Source of the DNA: Chara braunii
Lineage: Eukaryota; Streptophyta; Charophyceae; Charales; Characeae
NCBI GenBank assembly: GCA_003427395.1
Contig: BFEA01000281.1
Span: 1,639,653-1,662,152, forward strand
Direction of reading: 5' to 3'
Length of the DNA stretch: 22,500 bases
Shown here: positions 16,601 to 22,251 of the stretch, piece by piece
How the letters are laid out: each line of letters begins with the position of its first letter
Numbering within the stretch: the stretch's first letter is position 1
Notes under the pieces: generated by a model
Databases searched by the model: none
What the model was told of the DNA's origin: nothing
Seen by the model: the letters and a program-made list of their open reading frames with translations, nothing else
Program-made: the position numbers and the translations under genes

Positions 16601-19201
16601 AATCACTAAATGTGCAAAATGAGAATATATCTTCCACAAGAACATAGGAAGATATACTGCGATATATTTTGTCTTTTGTGCATGCGGTAATGTTCCCCAT
16701 GTAGGGCCTTGGATACTTCAAAACGAATCTGCTGTAGCACATCGACGATACATGACTATGTTTTTTGTAATTTTGACAATTTTTGTGTGCATGTGGTGAG
16801 TAATGGACCGGGATAGGGCTGGTATCAAGCACGCCATTGGACAGGGAACGTGGCCATATTTTTTGTCTTTTGTACATGGCCTAATGAGAATGAATCTTCC
16901 GGCAGAACACTGGAAGATACATGACCATATTTTGTGCATGTGGTAAGGCACCCAGTCAGGAATAGAGAGCACCGACGATATATATATATTGTCTTTTGTG
17001 CATGGGCCTAATGGGAATGAATCTTCCGCTAACCATGGGAAGATACACGACCGTATTTTGCACATGTGGTGAGTAGGGGCTGGGGCCAGCCCGAGTGTAC
17101 AGGAATAGGGCCGCGCTCCGCTACACTCAGGACATTAACCACAAGACCGAAACTATGAGGGTGTATCTTTCCATGTTCTAGTGGAAGATCCATTCTCATT
17201 TTGCACAATTCGTGTAGGGAGACCCATACGGGCCCATAGATAGCACGGCCATAAATACACACATACAACAGAAGTAAGGGGGGTGGAGGAAACATAACCT
17301 AAACGATAAAAAAAAAGACAGTGTAAGAAACTAAACGGGAACGATTCTCCTACTACTATGTACGTTCCCCCCACTCTACTATGAACTCGTATTCCAACAT
17401 GCGCCCACGGAAATACAAAAGAGAAGACTGCATTTCGGGCACAATGCCACGGGCCCAACAGGGAACGGCAGTTCTCCCAGCGCTGGCAGCCGGGCCTCAC
17501 GGGAGCGTCATGCGAGACCTGGCCTACACTTCAGAAAGAGTATAGATATAGAAGAAAAGGGGCCATGCTATCTTCTCTGTATCGTTCCAATTTTTAACGG
17601 ATGTCCCGCAGGACACACGATGTCTACGTTATTTACCTGCCACATTGTACTCGGTTCGGAATTGTGGGTAGCTCATTCTTTGCCCATCCTGTGGTGGGAG
17701 CTATGTCCAGGTTTCAGGGTGTCTTAGGACCAGTGAAGGTTGAGATGATGGTCGTGAGAAAGCAGGGTATTTGCATTCATCCTTTGGTGGTGGTGAGACA
17801 AGTGACTTCATTTGGTGAAAATGTACTCTCATTCTCATGTTAATCTGCTTTAGTATTTGACCCTCTTATGTACTCTAATGGTCGTAAGAAAGATTTCTGT
17901 AAGGATGGCGTAAACATATGATCATTGTCAGCCATGGCTACAGCCGGTCGAATACAACAACAACAAAAAAAAAGCGCTCCAGGGCCCAAATTTTCCCGTG
18001 TTGCACTAATATTGTGCTAACAACGGGTCTCTTTCACGTCTTGATTTCTGGCTGCAGAGGTGCGTTTGGCTTGGTCGACTACGATGACGAGGATGACGAA
18101 GGGCCGCAGGTCACGGCGACCATCCATAATGGGAGGGAGGGACGGGTCTTGATAGGTCCCATGCCCCTTAATTCAGCAGGGGAGCCTCCGAGCTCCCCAG
18201 ACGGGGAGGCAGGATGGGTGGAGTCAGCCACAGAGGAGCCTCTTGGGAAACGAGGACCCGAAACGAGGGATGGGCCAGACGGGGGACCAAATCCTTCCAA
18301 AAGGAGGAGGAAAGAGTCGCCAGGCACGGCTGCCAGGCACGAAGGAGACAGAGACCAGGAAGTCTCTGAAGATAATCCCAGAAGGGATGAAAGCTGGAAA
18401 GGCTCGTTGAAAGGTTTGTTGAAGTCGAAGGAAACGGGGGAAGAGGTCAGACAGGACCATGGAGGTGCTGCTTTTGAGAATCACACAAGCGAGGTCGGAA
18501 ACAGCAGGCTCAGTGATCCAGGTGAGGATTGTAACAGTAGAGGCGAGGATCTCAAAGGCGAACATCAGCTGGCTGTCAGTCGAGTGGAGCTGAGGGGTGA
18601 CGAGTCAGATGGTGAGGACAATAATCTTTCGATCAAGCGGGAAGAGTCGGGTGATTGCAGGGAAGAGGAGGAGGAGGAGTTTCCAGACAATCCACAGTCG
18701 GTGTCTTCACCAAGTACCGATGAACGTCGGGAAGAGAATTGTGAACTTGCGGATAGAGAGAGCTCAGGGGTAGGAAGGGACGAGAGAGCGGAAGAGTGCC
18801 GGAGTGAGGAGGGTCAACATGCCCCGCCGCGGCCTGCAAGCGGCGGGGATGAAGTTGCGTCTGAAAGAATCAACGAGGCAAAAGGAGCAGCAGGCAACGG
18901 ACTGGCCAGGACCTGCAGATCTAGCGACTGGGAAGAGAGGGACGTCGCAGTCGTCTGCGCAGGAGCGGTGCAAAGCGCCGGCCATGTGAGCAGTGATAAT
19001 AAAGAGGTTAATAATGGGACTTCGGGGAACGGGCCAATGACCGGTACCTGTGGGACTGGAAATGGCCCAGTGAGTGGAAAGAGCAGTCCTGGGGGTGGGG
19101 GAATAAAGGGAGGCATCGCTGGTGGAGGAGGTATAGGAGGTAATGATATAGGAGGGTTGCCTGGTGCTGATGTCAGGCGAGCGGAAACACTCATTGTGTG
19201 A
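3399..19201 (+). CDS. PP4R3: PP4R3/SMEK, regulatory subunit 3 of protein phosphatase 4 (3'-terminal eight exons)
   Basis: Join 3399-3491, 4588-4844, 6895-7009, 10882-11013, 11963-12070, 13877-14055, 14790-14969, 18058-19201. All introns are GT-AG, phases agree at each junction, and the joined frame has 735 codons plus TGA. PP4R3 proteins bind the PP4 catalytic subunit and PP4R2, and target the phosphatase to substrates, mainly in the nucleus (family knowledge). Recognisable colinear blocks are VQLLEMMRMLLDSETM, FLEVFYDKYIDKLV, CELLCFCVQHH, LFEPVISAFLANG, YNLLNSAVLELVEYIR, DYVETFKQLKIRYEQ, DEDEEAYFN and GLVDYDDEDDE, in the same order as in animal and plant family members. The N-terminal EVH1/PH-like domain and early SMK-1 repeats are missing and must lie upstream. 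The C-terminal tail is much longer than in the human protein. The first visible exon is internal, so no start codon is claimed. Confidence 0.95.
3492..4587 (+). other. PP4R3 intron (window intron 1)
   Basis: Phase 0 intron, 1096 bp, GTGTGA...GTGCAG. Contains the interleaved inverted repeats at 4129-4242. No gene recognised; minus-strand open frames near 3600-3950 show no known protein features. Confidence 0.8.
4129..4242. repeat. three overlapping inverted repeats in intron 1
   Basis: Arms 4129-4145 and 4180-4196 are perfect 17-bp complements (AGCAAGGAGACATGCAT). Arms near 4164-4180 and 4207-4223 pair at 16 of 17 (GGTTAACCCCTTTAACA with TGTTAAAGGGGTTTACC). They interleave in the order A-B-A'-B'. 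A third hairpin, GGGTAC-AACT-GTACCC, follows at about 4227-4242. Confidence 0.85.
4588..4844 (+). CDS. PP4R3: PP4R3 exon (window exon 2)
   Basis: 85 codons plus 2 nt, entered in phase 0 and left in phase 2 (…ATC AA|GTGAGT). It encodes SETSSFLEVFYDKYIDKLVG, a Ser/Gly/Ala-rich loop of about 35 residues, then SAEILNNICELLCFCVQHH (window residues 32-117). The family has a variable loop at this place between helices, so the insert is not alarming. The start is at TGTGCAG|TCT; an upstream AG at 4550-4551 would add 12 in-frame residues (VPLVCRLFRRVQ) that the family does not need. Confidence 0.93.
5184..5264 (+). pseudogene. rrn18: fragment of mitochondrial small-subunit (18S/16S-like) rRNA 3' end (NUMT)
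   Basis: The stretch GTAACAAGGTAGCCGTAGGG followed by GAACCTGCGGCTGGATTGA is the universally conserved 3' end of bacterial-type SSU rRNA, in the plant mitochondrial version (GTAGGGGAACC, unlike chloroplast). Upstream, ACCACGGTAGAATCAGTGACTG resembles the preceding helix with changes. Only about 80 bases are recognisable, inside a PP4R3 intron, so this is an insertion of organelle DNA and not a working gene. The sequence just after it (TTTTCGATCTACATACC) may be mitochondrial spacer; that cannot be told from here. Confidence 0.85.
6041..6111. repeat. (CT)n microsatellite
   Basis: About 70 bp of nearly pure CT with one GCT interruption near the 3' end. Open frames across it (Ser-Leu or Arg-Glu runs) are artefacts. 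Confidence 0.97.
6711..6821. mobile_element. MITE-like element, copy 2 (111 bp)
   Basis: Same length as the element at 3201-3311 and alignable end to end: CTACTGTGTTCCCCGGAATAGAACG on the left, GGGGAAGATGGTAG on the right, with a shared GGTCATT…GCTGCAT core. Its own terminal repeats are more decayed than in copy 1. It ends 73 bp upstream of PP4R3 window exon 3. Confidence 0.75.
6895..7009 (+). CDS. PP4R3: PP4R3 exon (window exon 3)
   Basis: 115 bp; acceptor CATGACAG|ATAC completes a Lys codon split over the intron (AA|A), and the donor is CTGAAG|GTACAT, phase 0. It encodes YYALRHNVVEKVLRL…EKYLVVAAVRFLRTCVGLK (window residues 117-155). It matches the family helix pair ending ALRF-R-IGLK in human PP4R3. 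The RRR stretch in the middle (LTRRREKYL) replaces the usual LMxSKHxFL turn. Confidence 0.93.
7617..7717. mobile_element. MITE-like element, copy 3 (101 bp)
   Basis: Starts CTACTGTGTTCACACGAATAC, close to the start of copy 2, and ends TTCAGGGGAAAACGGTAG, close to the right ends of copies 1 and 2. Ten bases shorter than the other two, with a more diverged core, so confidence is lower. Confidence 0.55.
8278..8350 (-). mobile_element. tRNA-derived SINE fragment
   Basis: On the minus strand it reads GCTAAGTTGGCACAC … TTGAAATTCAGACCTAAGTTCGAACCC. This has a degenerate pol III A box (compare TAGCTCAGTTGG) and a good B box (GTTCGAACCC) at tRNA-like spacing, but no folded tRNA around them. Similar copies occur at 11437, 12768, 16396 and 21601, all on the minus strand. 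Confidence 0.7.
8509..8559. repeat. (CT)n microsatellite
   Basis: About 50 bp of CT dinucleotides with two small interruptions. Confidence 0.96.
8691..8870. repeat. tandem duplication, two units of about 90 bp
   Basis: 8691-8779 and 8780-8870 are near-identical units beginning GAGGAGGARCA and ending GCTGATTGGGAGRGGACC. Differences are scattered substitutions. Purine-rich with no supported coding role. Confidence 0.9.
9199..9312. repeat. tandem duplication, two 56-bp units
   Basis: Units at 9199-9254 and 9255-9312 begin CAGATCTGCA and contain GAAGAGGATCC near their ends. They lie inside a long purine-rich tract (about 8870-9560). Confidence 0.85.
9512..9557. repeat. (GA)n followed by a G run
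   Basis: About 28 bp of GA, then GGC and an unbroken G run of about 14. The minus-strand open frames that cross it encode only Pro/Ser/Leu runs. Confidence 0.95.
9628..9666. repeat. interrupted (CT)n microsatellite
   Basis: Two CT blocks separated by ACTGCA. It lies about 70 bp from a GA block of opposite strand sense at 9512, so the two could pair. Confidence 0.93.
9747..9908 (+). repeat. dispersed repeat A, copy 2
   Basis: Second copy of the repeat at 1925-2102, same strand, beginning near TCGCCAGCTGCTATTTGGACAG and running through CTTGCATCTCAAAGAATAGG. Directly downstream, ACGTCTGCCCCCTCC occurs twice (about 9925 and 10100), bracketing about 170 bp. Confidence 0.75.
10408..10488 (-). pseudogene. 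U6 snRNA-derived copy, 5' and central parts
   Basis: On the minus strand it reads GTCCTTCGAGACATCCATTAAAAC, then GCAACGATACAGGGAAG, AGCACAGCCCCTGTGCGAGG and ATGACATGCATAAA. This follows U6 (GTCCCTTCGGGGACATCC … GATGACACGCACAAA) for about 80 bases with many substitutions, including in the normally invariant ACAGAGA (here ACAGGGA) box. No TATA box or plant USE is seen upstream, so it is a decayed copy. Confidence 0.85.
10570..10625 (+). pseudogene. U6 snRNA-derived copy, truncated at both ends, A-rich tail
   Basis: ATCCGTTAAAATTGGAACGA, TACAGAGAAGATTAGCATGG and CCCCTGCGCAAGGAT match the central part of U6 almost perfectly, including ACAGAGA and AGC. The 5' stem is missing. At GGAT the match stops and an A-rich stretch (TAAAAAATAAAATAAAATG) follows, as in reverse-transcribed copies. 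It is in opposite orientation to the copy 80 bp upstream. Confidence 0.92.
10882..11013 (+). CDS. PP4R3: PP4R3 exon (window exon 4)
   Basis: 44 codons, phase 0 at both ends; acceptor CTTTCCGCAG|GAT and donor CGCACT|GTGAGT. It encodes DEFYFRHLVKNNLFEPV, then ISAFLANGNVYNLLNSAVLE and LVEYIRT (window residues 156-199). This is the best conserved block of the family (DEFYNRYI…LFEPV…YNLLNSA…FEFIR). Reading continues open into the intron for about 90 codons, so retention would not stop at once, but the donor is strong. Confidence 0.97.
11014..11962 (+). other. PP4R3 intron (window intron 4)
   Basis: Phase 0 intron, 949 bp, GTGAGT...GAAAGCAG. Contains one SINE fragment. Nothing else recognised. Confidence 0.88.
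11437..11493 (-). mobile_element. tRNA-derived SINE fragment
   Basis: On the plus strand GGATTCGAACTTGGGTCTGTACTTCAACAGTTC; the minus strand shows the B box (AAGTTCGAATCC) and the family-specific CAGACC core. The A-box half is not clear in this copy. Confidence 0.6.
11963..12070 (+). CDS. PP4R3: PP4R3 exon (window exon 5)
   Basis: 36 codons, phase 0 at both ends; acceptor GAAAGCAG|GAG and donor GAACAG|GTAGGT. It encodes ENIKSLIVHLVDNHWSKLQS and VDYVETFKQLKIRYEQ (window residues 200-235), the counterpart of the human EDIKSLTAHVIENYWKAL and DYVQTFKGLKLRFEQ helices. This is the end of the folded helical-repeat region. Confidence 0.97.
12133..12247 (+). repeat. G-run cluster
   Basis: At least eight runs of four or more G on the transcribed-sense strand, the longest about 11-13, starting about 60 bases after the splice donor. 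The sequence allows G-quadruplexes; a function is only inference. Confidence 0.9.
12768..12830 (-). mobile_element. tRNA-derived SINE fragment (degenerate)
   Basis: Plus strand TCTGGATTCAAATTCAGGTCTGTG followed by ACTAACTCAGGTAGCGCACAG. It follows the same order of blocks as the copies at 8278 and 21601 but is more diverged in both boxes. Confidence 0.5.
13078..13185 (-). repeat. copies of the local 'GTGCATGTGGTGAGTA' repeat family
   Basis: TCCACTACTCACCATGT occurs twice (about 13083 and 13116), followed by GGGGAACATTCATTCTAGTTTTGCGCA and GTGAGTAGTGG. The reverse complement resembles units at 16608-17220 (GTGCATGTGGTGAGTAATGGAC; TGCAAAATGAGAATGAATCTTCC). Confidence 0.65.
13419..13446. repeat. 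(CT)n microsatellite
   Basis: About 28 bp of CT dinucleotides, followed shortly by an A run (13465-13474). Confidence 0.95.
13877..14055 (+). CDS. PP4R3: PP4R3 exon (window exon 6)
   Basis: 59 codons plus 2 nt, phase 0 in and phase 2 out; acceptor TCTACTGCAG|GTA and donor GATGACAG|GTGGGA. It encodes VKDEIANPPVAEAAVLMAMA, then about 20 residues rich in Arg, then RDGSMDEDEEAYFNNDD (window residues 236-295). The RRIRDGSMDEDEEAYFN motif corresponds to the human RRDARTLEDEEEMWFN segment that closes the folded core and starts the acidic disordered part. Confidence 0.95.
14056..14789 (+). other. PP4R3 intron (window intron 6)
   Basis: Phase 2 intron, 734 bp, GTGGGA...TCATTCAG. Small duplications: TGACCATCCTTTCCTCT at about 14091 and 14156, GTGGTCCCCACAATA at about 14459 and 14522, and TTTGATTATTTGGA at about 14661 and 14700. 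A minus-strand open frame at 14447-14746 has no known features. Confidence 0.88.
14790..14969 (+). CDS. PP4R3: PP4R3 exon (window exon 7)
   Basis: 180 bp, phase 2 in and phase 2 out; acceptor CTCATTCAG|TGA (AG|T gives Ser) and donor CTCTGAG|GTGTGT. It encodes SDDEEDTAATAAASTAAGGG, a Ser/Gly/Ala stretch and PRPQVIVNGTPLDVPLR (window residues 295-355). Low-complexity and acidic, as expected for the disordered linker of PP4R3. The support is splice phase and the open frame that joins both conserved neighbours. Confidence 0.88.
15456..15654. mobile_element. small terminal-inverted-repeat element, CACTA-like (199 bp)
   Basis: Left end CACTAGGACCTCTGCC with GGTTGGGAAAAAATAGGGA; the right end, read on the minus strand, CACTAGTACCTCGGCC with ACTGTTGGGGAAATAGGGA. 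The ends match over about 38 bases with a few differences. The CACTA termini suggest the CACTA (En/Spm) superfamily, but a clean 3-bp target duplication is not seen. An inner hairpin (GGGAAAACTG-C-CAGTTTTCCC, 15603-15623) is present. No coding capacity. Confidence 0.65.
15808..16036. repeat. perfect 113-bp inverted repeat around an NNN gap
   Basis: 15808-15920 is the exact reverse complement of 15924-16036, with NNN at 15921-15923 between them. The arms start in a T-rich (A-rich on the right) tract and are very GC-rich towards the centre. Sequence outside the arms does not match. It could be a true palindrome or an assembly fold-back joined by a gap. Open frames crossing it are mirror copies of each other, so they are not evidence of coding. 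Confidence 0.95.
16147..16167. repeat. poly(A) tract
   Basis: About 20 consecutive A following GGCACGGCC. An unresolved single N lies just upstream at 16101, within a CA- and C-rich part. Confidence 0.9.
16396..16522 (-). mobile_element. tRNA-derived SINE, split by an A-rich insertion
   Basis: Plus strand GCTAGATTCAAACTCGCATC then TGTATTTCAACA, interrupted by about 57 bases, then GTTTCATGTGCGCAGCAACTGAGCTAGGC. On the minus strand GCCTAGCTCAGTTGC is a clear pol III A box. Taking out the insert gives the same block order as the copy at 21601. Confidence 0.75.
16430..16486 (-). mobile_element. A-rich insertion with 11-bp direct repeats
   Basis: GTATTTCAACA occurs at 16419-16429 and again at 16476-16486, flanking a T-rich block (plus strand; A-rich on the minus strand). 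This is the form of a target-site duplication around a tail-only retroposed insert. A duplication during replication is the alternative. Confidence 0.6.
16531..16552. repeat. poly(T) tract
   Basis: About 22 consecutive T directly after the A-box end of the SINE fragment. Confidence 0.95.
16608..17220. repeat. degenerate array of a local repeat family
   Basis: Several related units can be seen. TGCAAAATGAGAAT…ATCTTCC…AGAACATAGGAAGATA at 16612; AATGAGAATGAATCTTCCGG…TGGAAGATACATGACCATATTTTGTGCATGTGGTAAG at about 16882; AATGGGAATGAATCTTCCGC…GGGAAGATACACGACCG at about 17011; and an inverted unit at about 17161-17215. Each unit holds an ATCTTCC…GGAAGAT inverted repeat. TTTTGTCTTTTGTGCATG recurs between units. 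No coding capacity. Confidence 0.75.
17559..17614 (-). pseudogene. U6 snRNA-derived copy, 5' half
   Basis: Minus strand GTCCTGCGGGACATCCGTTA, AAAATTGGAACGATACAGAG and AAGATAGCATGGCCCC match the first 56 or so bases of U6, then diverge into T-rich sequence. It shares CCGTTAAAA with the copy at 10570, so that is probably this species' own U6 form. No TATA box is seen at the expected place upstream. A truncated copy, not a working gene. Confidence 0.9.
18058..19201 (+). CDS. PP4R3: PP4R3 terminal exon (window exon 8)
   Basis: 381 codons including stop, phase 2 in; acceptor TGGCTGCAG|AGG (AG|A gives Arg), TGA at 19199-19201. It opens with GAFGLVDYDDEDDEG (window residues 356-370), the hallmark of the family C-terminus (GLVDYPDDDEDD in human). 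A basic cluster KRRRK follows at residues 436-440 (possible nuclear signal, as in human SKKAKF). Unlike human PP4R3, which ends soon after this point, about 295 more residues follow: Glu/Asp/Arg/Ser-rich, with acidic runs such as EEEEEF, then a Gly-rich end (GGGGIKGGIAGGGGIGG). Only one long frame is open here and codon use is regular. Confidence 0.93.
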
Positions 19202-21600
19202 AGGTGTAGTCAGCACTTTTTCTGAGGGATGGCTGAAGTTGTTTTCAGAACTGAAGCACAGGTATGAGCTGCCTCATCACCGTCCTTCTACCTTGGGGCA
19301 GTGCTTTATTCAGTTTTCCATAACCGTGCTCACTTGACAGCCTTCACAAGAGCGTTGTCCCTGTTCAGTTTCTTCTTGGCGTCCTTGCCCCTCATTCTCC
19401 CCTGCTCTCCCACACAATCCTCACCCCCCTTTGCTTCCGCTTCTGTCAATCATAGCACTCTGGTAGTCTTGGCTTCCCCCCCCCCTCTTCTCCCCCCCTC
19501 AACCGCCCCCTCCCCCCCGAAAGAACCAGACCTGCAGCTTTTCATGGTCTCTTGACGATTCGTCTCTTGGCTTTTGACTTGCATCTCTGGTTTTTGCCAT
19601 TTCTGTGTTGACGTATAGTGTTTTCACTGCTCGGAACTTCAGACTTGGGCCTTGTCATTCATCCTCGCTTTCTGACTTTTATTATATTACCGAGCCTTCC
19701 TAAGCATCAGTTTGATTGTTTCTTGGCTGTGTATCGGACTGTATCCTTGGCCCTCCTGTCTCAGCATTTGGCTTTTGCCCAATTTGTAATTCTATTTCTA
19801 TACACAGGGTATGCAAGGCCTTTAATTCTTCGGCAGCTGTGTGAAACGTTTTATGACACCAGCTTGTGCCTCTGTGCTGCACCTTGGTGCATTACGCCCT
19901 CCCCCCCTTCCCATAACCTTGGAAAGTGGTTATCTTGCAATCACAGCTTCTTGCCGCAGTACAAGGCCAATGGCAACAGGACGGGAGTCGCTGCCAGAAC
20001 AGAGCTGTTTGTTCATTGCCTGTCTGGTTGGTGCTGAGTCTTGTGGTGGGTGGGTTCTCTCCCCAGCTACATGTATCTTGTGTATTTTCAGCAAATCCTT
20101 TCAGCTAATCCTTTTTTCTGATTACTGTATGTTGCGCGTAATCCAACATGCGAGGTCTATTCCCTCTCGCTACCCAAGACCACTGTCTCTCTCTGGCACG
20201 TTGGGCCACGACGCACTCTTATCGTCCTTGCTGCTCTGTGGCCGCATGGTGGCTGTCGTTGGTGCGTCTTTCACAGGAAATCTCTTATTGTTTGGTCACA
20301 GGTTGGTAGGCTGTTAGTTGAAAGTATTGTAGTCTTTGGAGGCACACTTGCGAAGATGAAATGAAGCTTCATCACCCCTGATAAACGGATAGGTAGATGA
20401 GATAGAATTAAATGGAAACCTTGAGAGCATACGTTGCGCGTTGCGAAGCGGGTGATTCTGGCAGAATCGCTGCTTTGGAAGAGGTGGAAGTTATGGGTCG
20501 GTCACATGGACGGAGTTAGCTGAATCAGTAGTTCAGTTACCTGAGAGGGCAGCATCCATTTGTATAGAGTGCCGGTAGTGAGGAACACAAACTGCGCAGG
20601 CCACTGAGTGGATGGCGGCTTGGCAGCAAATTATATGGTACTGACAGAAGAGGGAGGGAGGGAGGGAGGGGAGGGACAATGAGGAGGAGGAATGGTTGAG
20701 GCGGGCAAGAAGGTTGGCATAATGTCTTTCTCCAGTCTCTCTTCTGTGCTCTCTGCAGCATATGGAGATTGTACGCTGGCAGGGTTTTGAGCCACTGGAG
20801 TTGGTTGATGGCTGGTTAGTTCCTGCTGCTTCTGCTACTTCGCCTTCGGGTCGTGTGCTATGTCGAGAGACACGTGCACCAACAGGACATGTATTTTTTT
20901 GAAAGATTAGTGTGAGATTTTCTGGTAATGCTCGTTGCTGATTTTGTTACGTGTGTTTCATTCTTCCCGAGTTGCGGAACTTCGCCTGGTTGGTTCCCTG
21001 AACCTCCCTCCCTCCCTCCTCTCTCTACACACGCTTCTCTGTCCTGATCGGGCATCTAAGACACATGTCTGTCTAAGGGAATCTTCTTGTGTATTCTTGA
21101 TTTTTTCGCGCTTCGTTTAGCTTGATTTTAGCATCCGTGGATGCTCGCCAAATTGCCGTCACCCCCCCCCCTCTTCTGTCAGGTTTGTTAAAGCAATGGC
21201 AGCAAGGAGTGAAGAAAAACATTTGTTTATCTTGTTTGTTGTCTTGGTTCGCTTTTCAATTTCCTCCTGTCTACGAATGTGCTCGCACTGCCTCGCAGGA
21301 ATCAGGGAACGCTCGTCGCTGTTGCAGCAACGGTGGCAGATAGAGTACGATTTTGTGATCAGAGTCCTTGCACTGCCATGGAGCCTTGTATCGGCGCAGT
21401 CATTAACGCATGCAATTGCCAGATCTGTCATGGTGTGTGCATTTTCGGGATTGAGATACGATCCTCGTCTCAATTGTATGGCAAGTAGTATCTTTTATTT
21501 TCTTCCGAAAGGGCGACGGCCGGCCTTGAGATATGATCATCAAACTGGCCGTGTCTAGGTAATTTCAAGATTGTAGTATTTTAGTCATTTGACTTCAGTG
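19202..21600 (+). other. 3' UTR and downstream region, no second gene recognised
   Basis: Pyrimidine-rich sequence with C-tracts at 19468-19518. No AATAAA was found, so the transcript end cannot be placed. CACAG|GTATGAG at 19257-19267 could be a splice donor of a 3' UTR intron. Open frames at 19618-20317 and 21196-21558 have no known motifs. A (GGGA)n tract lies at about 20651-20675. Confidence 0.5.
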
Positions 21601-21668
21601 GAGTTGGAACTAAGGTCTGCATTTCAACACAGTTCAGGGGTGTACCAACTGAGCTAGGCCGGTTGGTA
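21601..21668 (-). mobile_element. tRNA-derived SINE fragment (best A box)
   Basis: Minus strand CCGGCCTAGCTCAGTTGGTA is a good tRNA 5' region with A box (TAGCTCAGTTGG). It is followed by CTGAACTGTGTTGAAATGCAGACC and AGTTCCAAC in place of the B box (usually GTTCGAATC). The spacing is tRNA-like but no tRNA fold can be closed. Confidence 0.75.
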
Positions 21669-21941
21669 TGGCGACTAGCATCTATCTATCCTTCGAAGCA
21701 AGAGGACGGTGGCGCCTTCGACTTTTGCTAATGCGCAAACAAATTGTTCCTGTCCCTGCCAAAGCCGGTGCATGGAAAGCACGCACGAATTTGTGTTTAC
21801 GCCGCCGCAATTTGCAGAGCATTGGCACGTTTACCAGGTGGCTTAAGAGCAACTCAAGTCTTGGAAGTTTTCTCCTTCCACTTTGCCAGGTGAAAGCTTG
21901 CTTGCCATGTTTACCCATCTTCGCTTTGGTGCGTTATGAGA
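21669..21941. other. downstream stretch, nothing recognised
   Basis: Open frames exist but show no recognisable domain. GCAAAGCC and purine/pyrimidine mixed sequence only. Confidence 0.4.
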
Positions 21942-22251
21942 AGATGCAAATACAGTGTGCATGTGCAATCGGATCAGGGTTGATGATCATGATCATGACG
22001 GTGAAAGTGAAAGTTGTGAAACCATGCATGCCGTGAAACCTTTTTTTTTTTTTGAACCTAAAATTCCACTGACCCTGGCCAGCACAGCCACAAAGGCCAG
22101 AGATGCAAAGGCGGTGTGCATCGGATTAGCATTGATGATCATGATCATGACGGTGAAAGTGAAAGTTGTGAAACCACCCATGCCGTGAAATCTATTTTTT
22201 TGTTGAGCCAAAAATTTCACTTACCCTGGCCTGGACAGCCACAAAGGCCAG
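21942..22251. repeat. tandem duplication, two units of about 155 bp, with internal palindrome
   Basis: 21942-22100 and 22101-22251 both begin AGATGCAAA, contain TGATGATCATGATCATGACG, GTGAAAGTGAAAGTTGTGAA and ACC(A)..CATGCCGTGAAA, a T-run, and end CAGCCACAAAGGCCAG. Unit 1 has 8 extra bases near its start. Each holds the perfect 12-bp palindrome TGATCATGATCA. Open frames across it merely repeat the same peptide twice. Confidence 0.92.

Larger units (their letters stand above)
14970..18057 (+). other. PP4R3 intron (window intron 7)
   Basis: Phase 2 intron, 3088 bp, GTGTGT...GGCTGCAG. Contains a CACTA-like element, the 113-bp inverted repeat with NNN, poly(A) and poly(T) tracts, a disrupted SINE, a local repeat array and a U6 fragment. 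Positions 17620-18050 show nothing further. Confidence 0.88.

Noticed and set aside
16608-17220. CRISPR-like array
   Set aside because: Units are diverged, uneven in spacing and one is inverted; the host is a eukaryote.
19618-20317. Second gene downstream of PP4R3
   Set aside because: Overlapping open frames of up to 158 codons, but no recognisable domain and pyrimidine-biased composition; no splice-consistent model found.
21601-21668. A tRNA gene
   Set aside because: A box is good but the B box is broken and no acceptor stem or anticodon arm closes; the sequence belongs to a repeated family.
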